A stretch of DNA of 64,000 bases from Vulcanimicrobiota bacterium (lineage in GTDB: Bacteria; Vulcanimicrobiota; Vulcanimicrobiia; Vulcanimicrobiales; Vulcanimicrobiaceae), in the NCBI GenBank assembly GCA_030041225.1, contig JASHOG010000034.1, forward strand, positions 1 through 64,000. Direction: 5' to 3'. This document shows positions 20,447 through 29,700 of this stretch, piece by piece (position 1 is the first letter of the stretch; each line of letters begins with the position of its first letter). Made by a program: the position numbers and the translations under genes. A model generated the notes under the pieces. That model searched no databases. It had not been told where the DNA came from and saw only the letters and a list, made by a program, of their open reading frames with translations.

Positions 20447-20894
20447 ATGAGGGCGAAGTACGATTGGCTGGCGGTGCAACGCTACTACGAAGCTGGGCAC
20501 GGCGTGAAGGCATGCGCCAAATACTTTGGATTTACAATCAGAGGCTGGAGGCCGTCGCGACAGGACGCCTTACGCTTCCCTTATCGCCATTCACCGATCG
20601 AAGGCGTCGCCACGACTGGGCTGCAATCCAGAAATGCTATGACGCAGGGGACTCCATGTATCGCTGCATGGAGAAGTTCCGATTCTCGCGTGCAGCCTGG
20701 TCCAAAGCGACGGGGTACCGCAGAATAAGTGCGCGATCCAAATCGATCACGTCAATGGAAATCGCCACGATCACCGTCTCGAAAACCTGCGCATGCTATG
20801 CCCCAACTGCCACAGCCAAACAGAAACGTGGGGCCGGAAATCCGCGCGAAGCGCTCCAGCCCTTGCAAGGCTCAGTCGCGACGTCGTAGTATAG
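20447..20894 (+). pseudogene. degraded HTH-HTH-HNH endonuclease gene (segments in three frames)
   Basis: KYDWLAVQRYYEAGHGVKACAKYFGF (frame of 20447), RHDWAAIQKCYDAGDSMYRCMEKFRFSRAAW (another frame), then NKCAIQIDHVNGNRHDHRLENLRMLCPNCHSQTETWGRKSAR (third frame); homologous to intact gene at 21013-21654. Confidence 0.85.
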
Positions 20895-20908
20895 TGAGCC
20901 GGAGACCT

Positions 20909-20984
20909 TCCGGGGTGGCCAAGTTGGTAAGGCGTCTGACTCTGAATCAGAAGATCGTTGGTTCGAGCCCAACCCCCGGAGCCA
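20909..20984 (+). tRNA. tRNA-Gln(CTG), CCA encoded
   Basis: Acceptor TCCGGGG/CCCCGGA, anticodon arm TCTGA-CTCTGAA-TCAGA, T-arm GTTGG-TTCGAGC-CCAAC, GCCA end. Confidence 0.95.
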
Positions 20985-20985
20985 C

Positions 20986-21061
20986 GGCCCCATCGTCTAG
21001 AGGCCTAGGATGCTACCCCCTCAAGGTAGAGACGCGGGTCCGAATCCCGCTGGGGCTACCA
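20986..21061 (+). tRNA. tRNA-Glu(CTC), CCA encoded
   Basis: Acceptor GGCCCCA/TGGGGCT, anticodon arm CTACC-CCCTCAA-GGTAG, T-arm CGGGT-CCGAATC-CCGCT (last pair T-C imperfect), ACCA end. Confidence 0.94.
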
Positions 21062-21654
21062 TCCATAGCAGAGCCGCCGTTATAGCGGCTCTTTCGCTTT
21101 ATCACTTTGTTTCGCGCGCCGAAGGTTTCAGTTTGACTGTGGCAGTTTGGGCATAGCATGCGCAGGTTTTCGAGACGGTTGTCTGTGTTAATGCCGTTAA
21201 CGTGATCCATCTGGATGCAAAGTCTCTTGCCTCGCCATTCTGATAGGCCGCACTCGCCGCATTTCTCTTCGAGGATACCCGCCTCAATTAGCCGCCTTTT
21301 GAGCGTTGAATTGTTGCGTCCGTCGCGCAGCATCTTTGCGAGCGGCCATCGCTGACCGCGCGCCTTGATCGCGCCTCGCTTAACGGCGAGCTGCCATGTG
21401 GCCGCCGCAAAACCGAAGCGATCGCGGCACTCGCGATACGCGTGGCCTTCTTCGTAGTACCGTTGGATCGCGGCCCAATCATAACGAACCCTTCCGCCGC
21501 GGTTTTGCATCTGGGGTGCGACAACCGCCCCGCGTGCGACTGCCTTATGCCACGCATCAGCGTGAAACCCAAACTTCTCGCAACACTCTTCAATCGTGTG
21601 CCCAGCCGCTCGGTATTCGCGAACTGCTTGCCAATCGTATTTACACCCAGCCAT
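21013..21654 (-). CDS. HNH endonuclease with two N-terminal HTH-like repeats
   Basis: KYDWQAVREYRAAGHTIEECCEKFGF / RYDWAAIQRYYEEGHAYRECRDRFGF repeats; CGECGLSEWRGKRLCIQMDHVNGINTDNRLENLRMLCPNCHSQTETFGARN HNH; 3' end is antisense to tRNA-Glu. Confidence 0.88.
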   Translation of the reverse strand: MAGCKYDWQAVREYRAAGHTIEECCEKFGFHADAWHKAVARGAVVAPQMQNRGGRVRYDWAAIQRYYEEGHAYRECRDRFGFAAATWQLAVKRGAIKARGQRWPLAKMLRDGRNNSTLKRRLIEAGILEEKCGECGLSEWRGKRLCIQMDHVNGINTDNRLENLRMLCPNCHSQTETFGARNKVIKRKSRYNGGSAMDGSPSGIRTRVSTLRG

Positions 21655-21719
21655 GGCGAGATGATCGCACAGGTGTGTGCCACCTGGTACGCACTGTAGA
21701 ATTCCACGCGAAACTAGTG

Positions 21720-22379
21720 CTACGGAATGCTGCGGCAGCGGTTCACGACATCGATGATCGCGGGTGCGACTTGACCCTCTGCGTTTTGCTCAACCTGCAT
21801 CTCGGCCGCGAGGGCTCGCGAAAGCGCGACGCGAGTCGGAGTCGGTCCACCCGCGGGGCAATCATACGGATCGCATTTCGACGCAAGATCGTAGAGCTCG
21901 TTCGTCTCGACCGTACTGGAGAGCATGTTCAAAACACGGCGTTGCTCGGCGGCGACTGCCTGTAAGCGTACGCGAGCGAGGGCGAGCGATTGTTGGTCGT
22001 CGCTAACCGGCCGGCTCGAAAAGTGTTGCGTATCGTTGAGCAATGCGTCGATCCGATCAAGGTTTTTCGCGAGCGCATGAACCAACTGGCTCATTTGAAC
22101 GTCGTCCATCTCCGACGACATGCCCGCCCCTCCCGTCCCGCCCGGGCTTCGCGGATCGGTGATCGCGTCGAAGTTGACCTTGGCCATCATCTGCTGCCCC
22201 TGCGTGATGAGGTTGTCGTTCGTGCGCAAGCCGATGATGGCCGGCGCAAGATTCTCCCGCAACGCGGGGCAGAGCTCGCTAATCGTCACTCGCTGAATCA
22301 CCTTGAGCGGCGTCGGGGAGGGCGTGGGCGCCGCCGGCGTCGCACAGAGCGAGAGGGCAGCTACTGCGATGAGGACCAT
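21720..22379 (-). CDS. secreted hypothetical protein
   Basis: ORF with signal peptide MVLIAVAALSLCATPAAP. Confidence 0.6.
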   Translation of the reverse strand: MVLIAVAALSLCATPAAPTPSPTPLKVIQRVTISELCPALRENLAPAIIGLRTNDNLITQGQQMMAKVNFDAITDPRSPGGTGGAGMSSEMDDVQMSQLVHALAKNLDRIDALLNDTQHFSSRPVSDDQQSLALARVRLQAVAAEQRRVLNMLSSTVETNELYDLASKCDPYDCPAGGPTPTRVALSRALAAEMQVEQNAEGQVAPAIIDVVNRCRSIP

Positions 22380-22393
22380 GCTCTTCCTTCCTC

Positions 22394-24169
22394 TTATGCC
22401 GGGATCGAGCCGTGAACTGCTGCTGCTAACTTCTCGATCGCGTCGTAAATCGCATCCAACGTGACCGCGGAGCCGGCCGAACCGCGAGCCGAGGCCGCGA
22501 GAACATCGAGGGCGCCGGCAACGCTCTGGGCGAGCTGCGCGATCGCGCTTGATTCGTCGGGCGCGTACGATTCACCCGAGCGCTTCGGGCCGAGCACGAG
22601 TGCTCCTATGAGACGACCGCGTGCTACCATAGGATACGCGAACTCACCGTCGATGCTCGTTTCGTAGGTATGAAGATCGACGGCGGCATGCCGCGCGCGC
22701 AGTGCAACGAGCGCGGGATCGTTCTCGCTCACGGCGCCGTACGCTCCCGCCCCGTCGTCGAGGAGTATCCGAACAAACGCCGCGTCGGCGTGCTTTGAGA
22801 GCTCCGACGCGGTGCGGTCGAGCAAGACGCTTTTCTCCGTGATATACGGCGCCTCGCGGGCGAGCGTGCGAATCGCCTCTTCGTCCTCGCGGCGCTTGCG
22901 AAAGAAGATTGTATCAACGACGTGCTCGACGCGAGCGTGCACGAAGCGAATCGAGAGGCCCAGGCACAACGCGAGGACCCCGGTCACGGCGACGTTCGCT
23001 GAACGACTCGCCGTCTGTAGCCAAGCGGAAAGTAGCCATTCGGCGAGGACGAACGCGCCGACGAGCACGAACGAGACGCCGGCGAAAATTACGGTGCGGT
23101 TGAGCGCGAATCCAACGTCGAGCAACCGCCGATTGAGCAGCGCGTACGTCATGCCCAACGGTGCGACAAAGACGCAGACGGTCTGAATCTGAACAAGAGT
23201 GAGTCCCTGCGCAACGCTCGGCACGAGTGCAAGCAGGTCCGTCGCGATTGCAACGACGTACGGAAAACCAACGGTAAGCAGCGTCCATGTGATCCGGCTG
23301 CGCTCCTGACCTCGCACGGCCCCAATGGTCGCGATCGCGCAGAGGAGAGGAAAGAGCGGCAGCAATGCGCCGAGGATCGTCGCGGGAAACAGGCCGTTCA
23401 GAAGAGGGCCTAGCGGATCCACGAACCCGCTCCACCGCGCCCAAATCGTTACGAGCCCATATGCGAAGGCGATCACCGCAGTGAGCCACGAGAGCGCCGC
23501 GAGGATACGGCGCATCGCGCTGGGCGGACGCGCGAAGAGCAGCGCGTAGACGGCCAACAACGGCCATGCAAAATCGCTAAGGGGCTCGCCGAGCACGTTC
23601 CCGGCAATCTGCACGCTGATAGAGGGCGAAACCCACGCCCCTGATTCCACCGAGAGCTGCCCGCTTGCGTAGAGGAGCACGAGCAGGATACATAACACGC
23701 GCGCCTCTTTGCTCTCCGGGCGTCGCCACGCGAGAAACGCTGCAAAGAGCAACGCCCACAACGTGCCGACGACGAAGAACTGAGCGTGCCACGGCACGTA
23801 CCAGTGCGCCGGAACGTAGGTAATGGTTAGCTTCTTTGTGCCGCGTATCACGTTCCGAGTGACGGGCTGCCCCGCGATCTTCGGACTGTAAGAGCGATAC
23901 CGCGTCGCGGGCGCGATCGCGCGGAAGTCGATCAGGTCCCCTACACGGAAGCCCGCGTGCGCCGCAACACTACCAGGTATGACGTACGTTACGCGATCGA
24001 CGAACGGCGTTCCAGAGGACGCGGTTCCATAACCAATCGGCGCCCCATAAAACCGGTAGGCGTTCACGACGGTGCAGATTTCGACCGCGATGCCGAACGC
24101 GCAGAGTGCGAGCAGCCATCGGCGCCAGAGGATATCGGAGCGGGTAAAACTCGCAGGAGCCCTGGCCAT
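22394..24169 (-). CDS. multi-TM protein with N-terminal PDZ-like and C-terminal GAF-like region (paralog of 54395-56068)
   Basis: VAAHAGFRVGDLIDF PDZ-like; multiple TM; RFVHARVEHVVDTIFFRKRREDEEAI linker; no kinase H-box/ATPase seen. Confidence 0.7.
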   Translation of the reverse strand: MARAPASFTRSDILWRRWLLALCAFGIAVEICTVVNAYRFYGAPIGYGTASSGTPFVDRVTYVIPGSVAAHAGFRVGDLIDFRAIAPATRYRSYSPKIAGQPVTRNVIRGTKKLTITYVPAHWYVPWHAQFFVVGTLWALLFAAFLAWRRPESKEARVLCILLVLLYASGQLSVESGAWVSPSISVQIAGNVLGEPLSDFAWPLLAVYALLFARPPSAMRRILAALSWLTAVIAFAYGLVTIWARWSGFVDPLGPLLNGLFPATILGALLPLFPLLCAIATIGAVRGQERSRITWTLLTVGFPYVVAIATDLLALVPSVAQGLTLVQIQTVCVFVAPLGMTYALLNRRLLDVGFALNRTVIFAGVSFVLVGAFVLAEWLLSAWLQTASRSANVAVTGVLALCLGLSIRFVHARVEHVVDTIFFRKRREDEEAIRTLAREAPYITEKSVLLDRTASELSKHADAAFVRILLDDGAGAYGAVSENDPALVALRARHAAVDLHTYETSIDGEFAYPMVARGRLIGALVLGPKRSGESYAPDESSAIAQLAQSVAGALDVLAASARGSAGSAVTLDAIYDAIEKLAAAVHGSIPA

Positions 24170-24255
24170 AGCACGCGATTCAGCTTGCGAGCGTGTGCCC
24201 CCTGTGCTCCGATGCGGGAGCTTGCATTCGATTGAGCGGCGCGACGCGGGGTACA

Positions 24256-24681
24256 ATGCCGAGCATGAGACAGCTGGGAACCTTGCTCGCGCTTGCCGGG
24301 CTTTTCACGATACCGGCGTTCGCCGCCGAATGGGGCGGGATCACCGGGCGTGTGACGGACCTGCAAACCGGGCTGCCGATATCCAACGCACCCGTTCTCT
24401 TGTATCGCGCGACTGCGACGGGAAACGGCCCTTATCAACTGATGCGAGTCTGGACGAACGATCGCGGTTTCTTTGCGAAGTTACCGCTCGAGCCGGGACG
24501 CTACGTGATGATGGCGCGAGTTCCGGGACGTGTACAAGGTTGCGCCGTCGACGACATCATGGCGGGAGAAACGACACACGTGAACATCAAAGTTGGCTAT
24601 CCGATGCTGACGTGTACCGGACCGCGGGTTCATCCTCAAGTGATCGATCCGAACGGCAGCGGAGATCTCTACATCAGATAA
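24256..24681 (+). CDS. secreted carboxypeptidase-regulatory-like domain protein
   Basis: GGITGRVTDLQTGLPISNAPVLLYRA...TNDRGFFAKLPLEPGRYVMMA. Confidence 0.7.
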   Translation: MPSMRQLGTLLALAGLFTIPAFAAEWGGITGRVTDLQTGLPISNAPVLLYRATATGNGPYQLMRVWTNDRGFFAKLPLEPGRYVMMARVPGRVQGCAVDDIMAGETTHVNIKVGYPMLTCTGPRVHPQVIDPNGSGDLYIR

Positions 24682-24701
24682 GAGATGCGCGAAGCCCCTC
24701 A

Positions 24702-24731
24702 CGTTGCACCCTCCACGATGAGGGTGCAACG
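24702..24731. terminator. perfect 12-bp stem-loop CGTTGCACCCTC-CACGAT-GAGGGTGCAACG
   Basis: Directly downstream of CDS 24256-24681; no strong U-tract, so terminator role tentative. Confidence 0.5.
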
Positions 24732-24953
24732 TTGCTATCGGGAATAATAGTCGCTGCTAAGAGTGCGTAAAGCACTCATCTCGTCGAATGTTCTCTACAA
24801 GACGCACGCATTCCTGAAAATGCCAAGCGCAACAATGGTTTGCGCGACACCTGGTCGCACACGACGCTCGTCTTGCATCCTCGGGAGGCAAGCCTAACGC
24901 TCATGTAACGATGTGATGGCACAGCCGATGACCTCCCTACGGAGGGACCATCA

Positions 24954-25700
24954 ATGCGAGCGATCGTCAGTGCCATTGCTCTATCTTTCTCATTTACGGG
25001 CATCTCGTTTGCCGTCGCCGCGGCAGACCAACCTGTTCCGCCAGCTCTCTCAAGCATGGCGCCCGCAGACGAATACTTCGGGCGTCATCAGGAAAGCGTG
25101 CTCGAGATCCGCAATCGTCTCGACGCTCTCGATGAACAGGGTACCGGCGTGACGCTGGACCCGGGCGTCATCGGTGAGCTCGACGACCTCACCGACGCGA
25201 TCTGCGACTGGCAGCAGAAGTATCCGGCCGACCCGTGGCTGCCGCGCAGTATGCGGCGGCTTTTACTCGACTATCAGCGCGCAGGGTACGCATCGTCATC
25301 GGATGCGCTGCACATCGTCGCCTTGCTGCAATCAAAGTATGACGACACAGATACGGCGGTTGCGCTCAGCCAGGTTTTCGCACCCGGCGCGAACGCACCT
25401 CAGGAAGCGCAGCAGGCGATCTCCGTGCACGGAACCGTCGTCGATGCCGACAGCGGTGAGCCGATTGCCGGTGCAGTCGTCATCGTCACCCAAGGCGACG
25501 CAAATAGCGATCTCAGCTCGGCCCCGTATGGGACGACGGGCGACGACGGCTCGTTCGTCATAGCAGATCTTCCCGCGACGACACTGAGCGTGACGGTCCG
25601 GCCTCCACCCGACAGCGGCTACGAACCTTACTCGTTCACGGTCGACGGCTCGGCGGGCGATGTCGACACCGGCGTCATCCAACTCGTGTTCGAAGAGTAG
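24954..25700 (+). CDS. secreted protein with carboxypeptidase-regulatory-like domain
   Basis: Signal peptide; VHGTVVDADSGEPIAGAVVIVTQG...TTGDDGSFVIADLPA. Confidence 0.7.
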   Translation: MRAIVSAIALSFSFTGISFAVAAADQPVPPALSSMAPADEYFGRHQESVLEIRNRLDALDEQGTGVTLDPGVIGELDDLTDAICDWQQKYPADPWLPRSMRRLLLDYQRAGYASSSDALHIVALLQSKYDDTDTAVALSQVFAPGANAPQEAQQAISVHGTVVDADSGEPIAGAVVIVTQGDANSDLSSAPYGTTGDDGSFVIADLPATTLSVTVRPPPDSGYEPYSFTVDGSAGDVDTGVIQLVFEE

Positions 25701-26686
25701 TCGGCTTCTTCTTCCGGCGGGCGCGGAGGTTTCCATGATGCGACGACGGCTTCGGGGGAGCCGTCGAGCGCGCTCTTGAGCCGCTCTACCCATGCCTCAG
25801 TATACAGGTAGTCGCGGTGCGCGCGATCGTAGACGCAGTAGGTGGCATCGGTTCGCGCCGGATCGGGTGCGTTTCCATGCGGGCGAATTCCGAAGTGCCG
25901 CCATGCCAGCATATGATAGTACAGCGAGAACGCCGGAAAGGTCTCTTGCACTCGTGACACGACTTCGCTCGCCTTCAAACGGTTGACGTTGATCGCCTCG
26001 ACGTGGCGATCGCGGATAATAACACGCGCGTTCTCCACCGCCTCCGCCTCCTCCGCCGAGAGCTTCGAGACGTCAACGAACTCGACGGGAAGATCCCGTC
26101 CTGCCGGCGACGCTTTCGGCATGAGGTAGATACGAAAATCGTACGCCTCGCTGACCCGAACGGCAGTGTCGAGCCGAGCTTCAAAGCTTTCGATGAAACG
26201 CAAGACCGAATGCGGTGCCTGCTCGTACGTTCGCTCTAACAGCTCGGGAGATTCTTGAGTCAACGAAGAGAGGAAGATCGGAAATCGCAGGGCGCTCGCG
26301 AGCGACTGTCGCTCCCCAAACTCCGCCGCGAGCGTTTTCTCGAAGTTCACCAGGATGGCATGAAGCTTCCCGGAGACGAGGGCCTCGATGATCTGGAGCC
26401 GTTTTCGGCTGAAGCGATGCTCGATGCGCGATCTCAAGCCAAGCAAGAACTCGATGTTTGACCGAAGCGGATCGGTACTGTCGGGAATGTAGTGCGCAAG
26501 GAGGGCTCCCAGGTCTCCGCTGCTCGCCTCCTTGCCGCGATGCTCTTTTGCGGCAATGGCCCGCAGCAAGTGTAGCCATGCACGGAACATGTGCGCGAGA
26601 AAGGCGTCAAGATTTCTCTCGCGCCTGTCATTGAAGAGATCGCAGGCGAGCAGTGCTTCCTCACGCGCCGCCCGGAGGTCGTGCAT
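25628..26686 (-). CDS. DUF3644-like protein with HEPN-like R-x4-H motif
   Basis: EEALLACDLFNDRRERNLDAFLAHMFRAWLHLLRAIAAKE; LLGLRSRIEHRF. Confidence 0.6.
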   Translation of the reverse strand: MHDLRAAREEALLACDLFNDRRERNLDAFLAHMFRAWLHLLRAIAAKEHRGKEASSGDLGALLAHYIPDSTDPLRSNIEFLLGLRSRIEHRFSRKRLQIIEALVSGKLHAILVNFEKTLAAEFGERQSLASALRFPIFLSSLTQESPELLERTYEQAPHSVLRFIESFEARLDTAVRVSEAYDFRIYLMPKASPAGRDLPVEFVDVSKLSAEEAEAVENARVIIRDRHVEAINVNRLKASEVVSRVQETFPAFSLYYHMLAWRHFGIRPHGNAPDPARTDATYCVYDRAHRDYLYTEAWVERLKSALDGSPEAVVASWKPPRPPEEEADYSSNTSWMTPVSTSPAEPSTVNE

Positions 26687-26724
26687 GCAGGAGGGTTTCT
26701 CTAGACCCGCGGGCTCTCCCGTAC

Positions 26725-29700
26725 TTACCGGCGAGATGCATAGCAGACGGCACCGATCGCAGCGAGCGCCGTCAAAGCGACGAGCAGCGCAGCGCCGGTC
26801 CGCGCAGCCTGTTCGCGACGCGCGCCCGAGTCGCCGCGATAGCGCCGCTCGGGCAGAGGATCGTGTCGCGCAGGTGCACCCACGATCGCCATGTGGAGCA
26901 CCTCGACCGGATGCAACGCTTCCCGTACCGTCGACTGCGCGATCTGCTCGCGGCAGCTGTAGCCGTCGGCCACAATCAGCATCTCATCGTCTGCGTTTCG
27001 CACGGACGGCAGCAGGACACGCTCACCGACAGCCATGGAAACATCGTATCGATTGCGCTCGAAGCCGTAGGCTCCCGCCATCCCGCAACATCCGGTATCC
27101 GGTACATCGCACTCGAGCCCGATCGTGCGCAGGAGCTGTAGCTCCGTTTCCTTCTCGAGCACGGATTTGTGGTGACAGTGCTGATGAACGAGCGCGCGCC
27201 GTACGAGTTTGGGTGTGCGGTATTCCGGTGCGCGGTGCGCGAGGAACTCGGAGAGCAAGAGCGCGTGAGCCGCGAGGCGCCGTGCGTCTTCGTCGTTCCC
27301 CAGCAGATTTGTGAGCTCGTCACGAAAGACGGAAACGCAGCTTGGCTCGAGCCCGACGACGTACACATCGTGACGAACCGCGTCGCGCAGCTCTTCGAGC
27401 GTCGCTCGTAGCATGCGCTTCGCCGTGTCGAGCATCCCGTAATCGTAGAGCGGGCGGCCGCAGCAGAGGCTCTTGCGTGGGATCGTGACGTAGAAGCCGG
27501 CGTCCTCTAAGACGTGGACCGCGGCTTGGAGCGTCTCCGGATGGAAGTACATATTCCACGTATCGGGCCAGAGTATGACGCGTTGCGCGCCGCGATTGCG
27601 CGGTGCACGCTGCGAAAACCAACGCCGAAAGCTTTGTTGCGCGAAGAGCGGCGCCTGACGTTGCGGCGCCATCCCGATCGCGTGCTTCAGAGCGCTGCCG
27701 AGCAGCGGCGCGTGCGAGAGTGCGTTCGCGAGCCACGGTATCCACGACGCTGCGCGCGCCCACAGCATCATCAAGCCGAAGGCATACGCGGAAAGCGGAC
27801 GCCGACGTTTCTCGTAGTAGTGCGAGAGGAACTCAGCCTTGTACGTCGCCATATCGACGTTCACAGGGCACTCGCTCTTGCATGCCTTGCACGCGAGGCA
27901 GAAGTCGAGTGCGTCTTTGACGCGCTCGTCTTGCCATCCGGCGGGGAGCGTTCCCGCAAGCAGCTCGAAGAGCAAACGCGCTCGGCCCCGCGTCGAGTAC
28001 GCTTCTTCCTTCGTCGCCATGTAACTCGGACACATCGTGCCGCGATCGTGTTTGCGACACTTGCCCGTTCCGACGCAGCGATTCGCGGCGTATGCAAAGC
28101 TGCCATGATCGTCGGGAAACGTAAAGTGGGTTTTCGGCTCGTGCGGCTCGTAGTCCGGGCCCCAGCGAAGATCTTCGTCGAGCTTACGCGCGTGGACGAC
28201 TTTCCCTGGATTCATACGATTCTGCGGGTCCCAGATGCACTTGAACTCCCAAAACGCGTTGACCAGCTCGTCGCCGTACATGATTGGCAGGAGCTCACCG
28301 CGCGCCTGGCCGTCGCCGTGCTCTCCCGAAAGGGAGCCGCCGTATTCGACGCAAAGATGCGCGGCCTTGGTGACAAAGGCTCGGTACTTCGCGATCCCTT
28401 CCCGTGTGAAAAGATCGAAGTTGATGCTGCAGTGAATGCAGCCTTGCCCGAAATGTCCGTACAGAGCGCCGGAGTAGCCGTACTCACGCATGAGCGGCTG
28501 AAACTTCCGTAGGTAGTCTCCGAGCCGTGCCGGCGCAACAGCCGCGTCTTCCCACCCCGGATAGTAGTCGCTTTCGTTCGGAACCTTTGCGGTAGCCGGG
28601 AGCGCCGCCTCGCGCATCTCCCACAGGCGGGCCTGCTCTTGCGGATCTGCGATGACGCGACCCCCGCGGAGCTCGCGCGCGCGCTCCTCTGCCTCTTCGC
28701 GCGTCGCTCCGCCGAACTCGGCCATGAGCCACGCGTGCCCTTGCGGAAGCAGCGCACGGTTCGCCGTCGACATGCCCTTCTTCTCCATGTCGATGAGGAG
28801 CATCTCGTCGAACGCTTCGAGCGCGAGCAGGTGGTACTGGTCGCAGCGCGCGACGTCGTCACCGGCAGCGGCGAGGTCTTCATATCCGAGAATTGCAAGT
28901 GCTCGATAGGGCGGGAAGTCTACGAGACGGCACGTCGCCTCGAGCACGGTCACGCAGGTTGACTCCGTTCCGACCAGCGCACGCGCGACATTGAACCCGT
29001 TTTCCGGAAGGAGCCAGTCGAGCCCGTAGCCGGAGACTCGGCGCGGAATATCGGGAAAGCGCAGACGGATGAGGTCGGCGTATTTGTTGCGCAGCGTAAG
29101 CAGCCGCCGATAGATGTCGCCGCGGCGGTCTCCCTGCGCGATGATGCGCAGTAGCTCCTCTTCGGTCGTCGAGCCGACGCGCATCCGTAAACCGTCGTAT
29201 GTCAGGATCTCTAGCTCGTCGATGTTCTCGGCGCACTTTCCGGCCATGTGGGCGTGCGTGCCGCATGAATTGTTGCCGATCATGCCGCCGAAGGTATTGT
29301 TCTCGTGTGTTGCCGGATCCGGGCCGAAGACGAGTCCACGTGCAAGAGTCATCCGCTTCAGATCGTCGGTGACGCAGCCGGGCTGCACGCGAGCGCGCTT
29401 GTGCTCCCAGTCGATCTCAAGTACGCCGTGCATATACTTCGAGAAGTCGAGCACGACCGCGTCGTTGCAGCTGGAGCCGGCGAGGCTCGTGCCCCCGCCG
29501 CGCGAGAGCACAGGAACGGCGAAGCGACGGCACACCGCGACGCTGCGCGCGGCGTCATCTGCATCGCGCGGCAGTACGACGCCGATCGGCAGAAAGCGGT
29601 AGTTGGAGGCATCAGTCGAGTACATCGCGCGCGACCCAATGTCGAAGCGCACCTCACCGCTCAGCTCCGCGCGGAGCGCTCGCTCGAGCGCGGCACCGTC

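Noticed and set aside
21396-21965. 189-aa plus ORF antisense to the HNH gene
   Set aside because: Overlaps the strongly supported HNH CDS; no motif
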